A model generated the notes under the pieces. That model was given only the letters and a program-made list of their open reading frames with translations. It had not been told where the DNA came from and did no database searches. The translations under genes were made by a program, and so were the position numbers. 10,627 nt of DNA from positions 1 to 10,627 of the forward strand of contig CALQNE010000109.1 in assembly GCA_943331855.1 (NCBI GenBank), in the 5' to 3' direction. Shown one piece after another: positions 7,193-10,627 of this stretch (the first letter of the stretch is position 1; each line of letters starts with the position of its first letter). Source of the stretch: Bordetella parapertussis. Its GTDB lineage: Bacteria; Pseudomonadota; Gammaproteobacteria; Burkholderiales; Burkholderiaceae_B.

Positions 7193-7746
7193 GGTGAAAC
7201 GTCAGGATCCTGTAGAGTTTTAAGCGCCTGAAATAAGGCGCGGTAATGTTTGCGCAAAGGTTCTTGGCCTGGGCGCAGGGCTTCGTTGGCGGCGGCTTCT
7301 TTGCGCCCTTCGCGTATCAAGGTGCGCAAATGTTGAATATCCGCCTGAGGGTATTTTTGTAGCAGCACGGTGAACGCGGCATCGTCTTTTAATAAACGGT
7401 CACGCAAGGCTTCGAGGCGATGCATCGCCTGTGTTTGCTCGCGTGAGCCGTTTTTCCAGGTGTCGAGCTGGGCTCGGATCTGATCGGCGGGCGCATCGCG
7501 CATGAGTTTGCCAACAAAATGCACTTGCCGCCTCAAGCCTTCGCGGGCTGTTGTGCGTTGCGCTAAGCGGATCGCCTCGTACAGTCGCTCAGACAGGGGC
7601 AATTGCTTGAGCCGTTCGGGTGAGAGCTCGACAAGCTCTTTGCCGAGGTCGACCAAGGCAAGCATCTCGCGCTTGACGTGCGATTTGCTGGGGCCGTCAT
7701 AAATAGAGTCGGGTGAGTCGTCTTGGGTTTCAGGTAAATCAGTCAT
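7189..7746 (-). CDS. darP: Ribosome biogenesis factor DarP/YjgA (DUF615)
   Basis: Small, highly charged helical protein that associates with late 50S precursors and aids maturation of the 23S rRNA peptidyl-transferase region (known for E. coli YjgA/DarP). It has 185 residues from the chosen start, against about 183 in E. coli. Family blocks visible: [18 protein letters not shown] (21-38), [12 protein letters not shown] (72-83), [10 protein letters not shown] (109-118) and [13 protein letters not shown] (138-150), each with a clear counterpart in E. coli. Two adjacent ATG codons (7749, 7746) are possible. I chose 7746 because MTDLPE aligns with the E. coli MTKQPE start. The frame is also open to a GTG at 7770, which has a G-rich run before it. 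It leads the darP-esterase-gltX unit and is divergent from pmbA, the same pairing known in E. coli. Confidence 0.93.
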   Translation of the reverse strand: MTDLPETQDDSPDSIYDGPSKSHVKREMLALVDLGKELVELSPERLKQLPLSERLYEAIRLAQRTTAREGLRRQVHFVGKLMRDAPADQIRAQLDTWKNGSREQTQAMHRLEALRDRLLKDDAAFTVLLQKYPQADIQHLRTLIREGRKEAAANEALRPGQEPLRKHYRALFQALKTLQDPDVSP

Positions 7747-7785
7747 CATACGGCTATCATAAAGCCTCACACGAATGGACCCCTA
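7747..7785. promoter_or_regulatory. Very short divergent spacer between darP and pmbA
   Basis: Only 39 bp separate the two start codons. A TATCAT (7755-7760, plus) and an overlapping TATGAT (7756-7761, minus) resemble -10 boxes, but neither has an acceptable -35 at 16-18 bp. Neither gene has a convincing ribosome binding site here. Promoters for one or both genes may therefore lie inside the opposite coding region, or the transcripts may be nearly leaderless. Confidence 0.35.
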
Positions 7786-9153
7786 ATGGCTACTTCAATT
7801 TCTTTTCTCCCAATTGCCGAAAATCGTCCGATTTTCGAAGATTTAGTGACTCAAGCGCTTCAGCATGCCAAAAATTTAGGTGCGAGCGATGCCGCCGCAG
7901 AAGTCTCTGAGGCGCAAGGCCTGGCAGTTTCGGTCCGTAAAGGTCAGGTCGAAACGGTCGAACAAACGCGTGATCGTTCAATGGATATCACGGTTTTTGC
8001 AGGTCAGCGACGGGGCTCGGCCTCAACCTCTGATTTTTCGCCAGCAGCGTTGCGACAAACGGTCGAGGCCGCTTGGCATATTGCTCGGTATACGGCAGAA
8101 GATCCGTCGGCTGGCTTGCCCGAGGCTGGGTTACTTGCCAAGAATGTTCAACACAATCTTCAATTGCATCATCCGTGGGCGGTGAGTGTGGCGCAGGCCA
8201 CCGAACTCGCGATTGTTGCCGAGCGCGCGGCGCTGGATGCCGACAAACGCATTACGAATACAGAGGGGGCGGGTGTTGATACCCACGAGGGACACTTTGT
8301 GTTGGGCAATACCCGTGGATTTTTAGATGGCTATGCTTATTCGCGTCATGGGCTGTCGGTGGCCCCAATTGCGGGTCGCGGTCAGTCCATGCAGCGTGAT
8401 TACTGGTACACCAGCGACCGGCGTGCCAATCGCCTTGCTGACCCTGCGGCGGTTGGGCGCTATGCAGCCGCACGTGCGCTCTCGCGCTTGTCGGCCCGTC
8501 GAATTCCAACGGGACATTTTCCGGTCTTGTTCGAGGCGCCCTTGGCACTCGGTTTAATTGGCGCGCTGACTCAGGCGGTGAGCGGTGGCTCACTTTATCG
8601 CAAGGTCAGTTTTTTGGTTGATTCGCTTGGGCGTGAGATTTTTCCTAAACACCTTTCTATTACTGAGGACCCGCACATTAAGGGCGCCATGGGTAGTTCA
8701 CCTTTTGATGAAGAAGGTGTGCGTACGCAGGCTCGGGATCTGGTGCGTGATGGTGTGCTCCAAGGATATTTGTTGTCGACGTACACGGCTCGCAAGCTGG
8801 GCATGACGACGACGGGAAATGCTGGCGGTTCGCACAATCTAGAGCTCAGTTCAAGCTTGACGCGTCGCAAAGATGATTTACCTGCGATGTTGCGCAAAAT
8901 GGGGACGGGGTTGTTGGTTACCGAACTGATCGGCCAGGGCGTGAACTACCTCACTGGGGATTACTCCCGAGGCGCATTTGGCTATTGGGTCAAGAACGGA
9001 GAGATTCAACACGCGGTCCAAGAGGTCACTATTGCAGGAAACTTGAAAGATATGTTTGCCCAGATTGTGGCCGTTGGTGCCGACACGATTACGCGAGGCA
9101 GCAAAACGACAGGGTCGATTTTGATTGAAAACATGGCGATTGCTGGCACCTAA
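7786..9153 (+). CDS. pmbA: Metalloprotease subunit PmbA/TldE
   Basis: TldE (PmbA) half of the TldD/TldE heterodimeric zinc protease, known to process the microcin B17 precursor and to degrade the antitoxin CcdA in E. coli. It has 455 residues, near the usual ~450. The N-terminal domain (about 20-200) includes ALQHAKNLGASDAA and the TVEQTRDRSMDITVF block. The C-terminal domain holds NAGGSHNLEL, the GLLVTELIGQGVNYLTGDYS stretch (about 375-395) and the end block TTGSILIENMAIAG. No HExxxH zinc motif is present, as expected for TldE, because the metal is held by TldD. tldD is not in this window. The start ATG at 7786 gives the normal N-terminus but lacks a clear ribosome binding site. It is transcribed divergently from darP and stands 131 bp before the TRAP receptor gene. 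Confidence 0.95.
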   Translation: MATSISFLPIAENRPIFEDLVTQALQHAKNLGASDAAAEVSEAQGLAVSVRKGQVETVEQTRDRSMDITVFAGQRRGSASTSDFSPAALRQTVEAAWHIARYTAEDPSAGLPEAGLLAKNVQHNLQLHHPWAVSVAQATELAIVAERAALDADKRITNTEGAGVDTHEGHFVLGNTRGFLDGYAYSRHGLSVAPIAGRGQSMQRDYWYTSDRRANRLADPAAVGRYAAARALSRLSARRIPTGHFPVLFEAPLALGLIGALTQAVSGGSLYRKVSFLVDSLGREIFPKHLSITEDPHIKGAMGSSPFDEEGVRTQARDLVRDGVLQGYLLSTYTARKLGMTTTGNAGGSHNLELSSSLTRRKDDLPAMLRKMGTGLLVTELIGQGVNYLTGDYSRGAFGYWVKNGEIQHAVQEVTIAGNLKDMFAQIVAVGADTITRGSKTTGSILIENMAIAGT

Positions 9154-9284
9154 GAGGCGGTCAAACAAAGGGTAAACGCGGGCAAACACCTAGGCGAGTC
9201 AAGCGGCTTAACCTGCCTTGCGCGGTGTAATATTCTCGGTTCTGGGCATCTAAAACGGCTCAAATTATTTTCAGGAGACTTCGA
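9154..9284 (+). promoter_or_regulatory. Intergenic region with weak candidate promoter for the TRAP receptor gene
   Basis: TAATAT (9228-9233) could be a -10 box; the 17-bp upstream position reads GGCTTA, a poor -35. Upstream, AAAC occurs three times at 9163, 9174 and 9184, about one helical turn apart, in related contexts (TCAAACA, GGTAAACG, GGCAAACA). No clear terminator for pmbA is visible. A strong ribosome binding site AGGAG (9273-9277) lies 7 nt before the ATG at 9285. Confidence 0.35.
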
Positions 9285-10382
9285 ATGCAACGTCGTTCGT
9301 TTTTAAAGAAAGCCAGCCTAGGGGCTGTAGCAGGCAGTGCTGTTGTCGCAGCACCCGTTTTTGCGCAAGATGCGCCCACACTGAACTGGCGCCTGGCCTC
9401 GAGTTTCCCCAAAAGCCTGGATACGCTGTTCGGTACGGCTGAACTTTTTTCAAAGTATGTGTCTGAAGGTTCTGGTGGCAAGTTCTCAGTGCGTACCTTT
9501 GCAGCCGGCGAAATTGTGCCGCCTCTGCAGGTGTTGGATGCTGTGCAAAAAAATACGGTTGAGATGGGTCATTCGAGTGGGTATTACTACGTCGGTAAAA
9601 ATCCTGCGCTTTCGTTCGATACGGCCGTACCGTTTGGGCTGAATTCGCGCCAAACAAACGCCTGGATGTGGGAAGGCGACGGCATGAAACTCACCCGTGC
9701 GCTTTACAAAGATTTCAATATCGTCAATATGCCGCTGGGTAATACGGGCACTCAAATGGGTGGCTGGTACCGTAAAGAGATCAAAACGGTCGAAGACCTC
9801 AAAGGTCTCAAGATGCGTATCGCCGGCTTTGCCGGTGAGATTATGACTCGCCTGGGCGCTATTCCTCAGCAGCTGCCAGGCGGTGATATTTACCCCGCTC
9901 TTGAAAAAGGCACGATCGATGCGGCAGAGTGGGTCGGCCCCTACGATGATGAAAAAATGGGTTTCGCCAAGGTTGCCAAGTACTACTACTACCCCGGTTG
10001 GTGGGAAGGTGGTGCGCAGGTATCCCTGTATGTGAATGATGGTGAATGGGACAAGCTCCCCAAGAGCTATCAGTCCATTATCGAGGCTGCAAGCCGTGCC
10101 TGCACGGCGACGATGCAGGCACGCTATGACAACCTGAATGCACAAGCACTGCGTCGTTTGCTATCGCAGGGCACCTTGTTGCGGGCTTTCCCACGTGCGG
10201 TGATGGATGCATGTTGGGACGTCTCTCTGAAGGTTTACGGCGAGTATTCAGCGAAAAGCGCCCAGTTTAAAGAGATTCACGACAACTACATGGGGTACCG
10301 CGATCAGGTGGTGCCTTGGTTCAGGTTGGCAGAAGCCTCTTATGATCAATACGTTGGTGCTGCGCTCTCGCGTCAAAAATAA
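9285..10382 (+). CDS. TRAP transporter solute-binding protein, DctP/TakP-like, Tat-exported
   Basis: Periplasmic receptor of a tripartite ATP-independent transporter, which brings in organic acids using an ion gradient. It has 365 residues, normal for the TakP/FcbT1-type DctP group. The N-terminus MQRRSFLKKASLGAVAG is a twin-arginine signal, with cleavage likely after VFA (residue 27). The fold begins LNWRLASSFPKSLDTLFG. Arg178 (LKMRIAG) and Glu215-Trp216 (AAEWVGPYDD) match the carboxylate-gripping Arg and the Glu-Trp ligand residues known in TakP-type receptors, pointing to 2-oxo acids, hydroxy acids or similar carboxylates. The exact ligand is inference. No membrane subunits (DctQ/DctM) lie next to it: pmbA is upstream, and a terminator then rplM downstream, so it is an orphan receptor here. 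Strong AGGAG site at 9273-9277. Confidence 0.93.
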   Translation: MQRRSFLKKASLGAVAGSAVVAAPVFAQDAPTLNWRLASSFPKSLDTLFGTAELFSKYVSEGSGGKFSVRTFAAGEIVPPLQVLDAVQKNTVEMGHSSGYYYVGKNPALSFDTAVPFGLNSRQTNAWMWEGDGMKLTRALYKDFNIVNMPLGNTGTQMGGWYRKEIKTVEDLKGLKMRIAGFAGEIMTRLGAIPQQLPGGDIYPALEKGTIDAAEWVGPYDDEKMGFAKVAKYYYYPGWWEGGAQVSLYVNDGEWDKLPKSYQSIIEAASRACTATMQARYDNLNAQALRRLLSQGTLLRAFPRAVMDACWDVSLKVYGEYSAKSAQFKEIHDNYMGYRDQVVPWFRLAEASYDQYVGAALSRQK

Positions 10383-10427
10383 GCCAGTTTTGCCTCGGCT
10401 ACCCTGGTTTAGGTGGCCTTTTTACTT

Positions 10428-10463
10428 AAACGGGTGCTGCCATTTGGCTGGCACCCGTTTTTT
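10428..10463 (+). terminator. Intrinsic terminator after the TRAP receptor gene
   Basis: AAACGGGTGC (10428-10437) pairs perfectly with GCACCCGTTT (10451-10460). A short inner GCC/GGC stem and ATTT loop lie inside, and a run of six T (10458-10463) follows. It begins 45 bp after the stop codon and separates the receptor gene from rplM. Confidence 0.9.
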
Positions 10464-10473
10464 ATTGTAGAAT
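10444..10473 (+). promoter_or_regulatory. Candidate sigma-70 promoter of rplM
   Basis: TTGGCT (10444-10449) and TAGAAT (10468-10473) are spaced by 18 bp, with a TG just before the -10 (TGTAGAAT). The -35 lies inside the upstream terminator hairpin. Initiation near 10480 would give a leader of about 115 nt for rplM. Confidence 0.55.
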
Positions 10474-10551
10474 CAAAGGCTTTCCTCCAATAACAGACAT
10501 GGGGCACGGGCGGGTTACACGCTTTGGCACCAACTGAACGTTATTTGAGGG

Positions 10552-10576
10552 CCAGTCTGGGATGGTCCCGGGCAGG
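10552..10576 (+). promoter_or_regulatory. Leader hairpin with T-tract just before the rplM ribosome binding site
   Basis: CCAGTCTGGGA (10552-10562) faces TCCCGGGCAGG (10566-10576) across a TGG loop: 10 of 11 positions pair (two G-U, one A-A mismatch). TATTTTT follows directly (T5 at 10579-10583), then the ribosome binding site AGGA (10584-10587). The form suggests an attenuator or a binding site for L13 autoregulation. L13 is known to control its own mRNA in E. coli, but I cannot match this structure to that site. Confidence 0.6.
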
Positions 10577-10594
10577 TATTTTTAGGATCCAATC

Positions 10595-10627
10595 ATGAAG
10601 ACATTTGTGGCCAAGCCGCATGAAGTC
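10595..10627 (+). CDS. rplM: 50S ribosomal protein L13, N-terminus only (runs off window)
   Basis: The first 11 codons read MKTFVAKPHEV, the well-conserved L13 start (MKTFxAKPxxV). L13 is an early-assembling 50S protein that binds 23S rRNA; rplM is normally followed by rpsI, which would lie past the right edge. AGGA (10584-10587) lies 7 nt upstream. With so few residues the call rests on this motif and on the leader and promoter typical of a ribosomal protein gene. Confidence 0.9.
   Translation, partial: MKTFVAKPHEV

Noticed and set aside
9486..10145. Long minus-strand open frame opposite the TRAP receptor gene
   Set aside because: Shadow of the coding frame; translation shows no coherent domain and no ribosome binding site.

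Overview
The window reads as a chromosomal housekeeping segment of a betaproteobacterium, order Burkholderiales and probably close to Alcaligenaceae. The basis is the protein sequences: NrdB has a long N-terminal extension before the core, NrdA carries two ATP-cones, and a DctP-type TRAP receptor sits directly upstream of rplM. This placement comes from recognising the proteins by eye, not from a search. I see no transposase, integrase, phage gene, tRNA, rRNA or CRISPR array.

Layout. (1) Bases 1-3925, minus strand: the class Ia ribonucleotide reductase operon nrdA-nrdB (nrdB runs off the left edge), with a leader of about 190 nt and two NrdR-type operators exactly 31 bp apart over its promoter. 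(2) Bases 3926-4309: AT-rich, gene-free. (3) Bases 4310-4813, plus strand: a small uncharacterised lipoprotein. (4) Bases 4814-5074: a convergent intergenic region filled by two diverged copies of an 86-bp repeat. Each copy folds into a 69-bp imperfect palindrome, and the two copies differ by compensatory base changes. (5) Bases 5075-7746, minus strand: darP(yjgA) - carboxylesterase - gltX, probably one transcription unit. (6) Bases 7786-9153, plus strand: pmbA/tldE, divergent from darP across only 39 bp. (7) Bases 9285-10382, plus strand: an orphan TRAP solute receptor with a Tat signal, followed by a clear intrinsic terminator. (8) Bases 10444-10627, plus strand: the rplM promoter, a structured leader with a hairpin plus T-tract just before the ribosome binding site, and the first 11 codons of rplM (ribosomal protein L13).

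How the genes work together: nrdAB supplies dNTPs, and its tandem NrdR boxes suggest repression when (d)ATP is high. gltX, darP and rplM belong to translation (tRNA charging, 50S maturation, 50S structure). PmbA is the TldE half of the TldD/TldE protease. The TRAP receptor would deliver an organic acid to a permease that is not encoded here.

The protein genes are ordinary. The least explained features are non-coding: the covarying palindromic repeat pair at 4862-5055, the 11-bp inverted repeat with a competing third arm in the nrdA leader (3784-3834), and the attenuator-like hairpin in the rplM leader (10552-10576).
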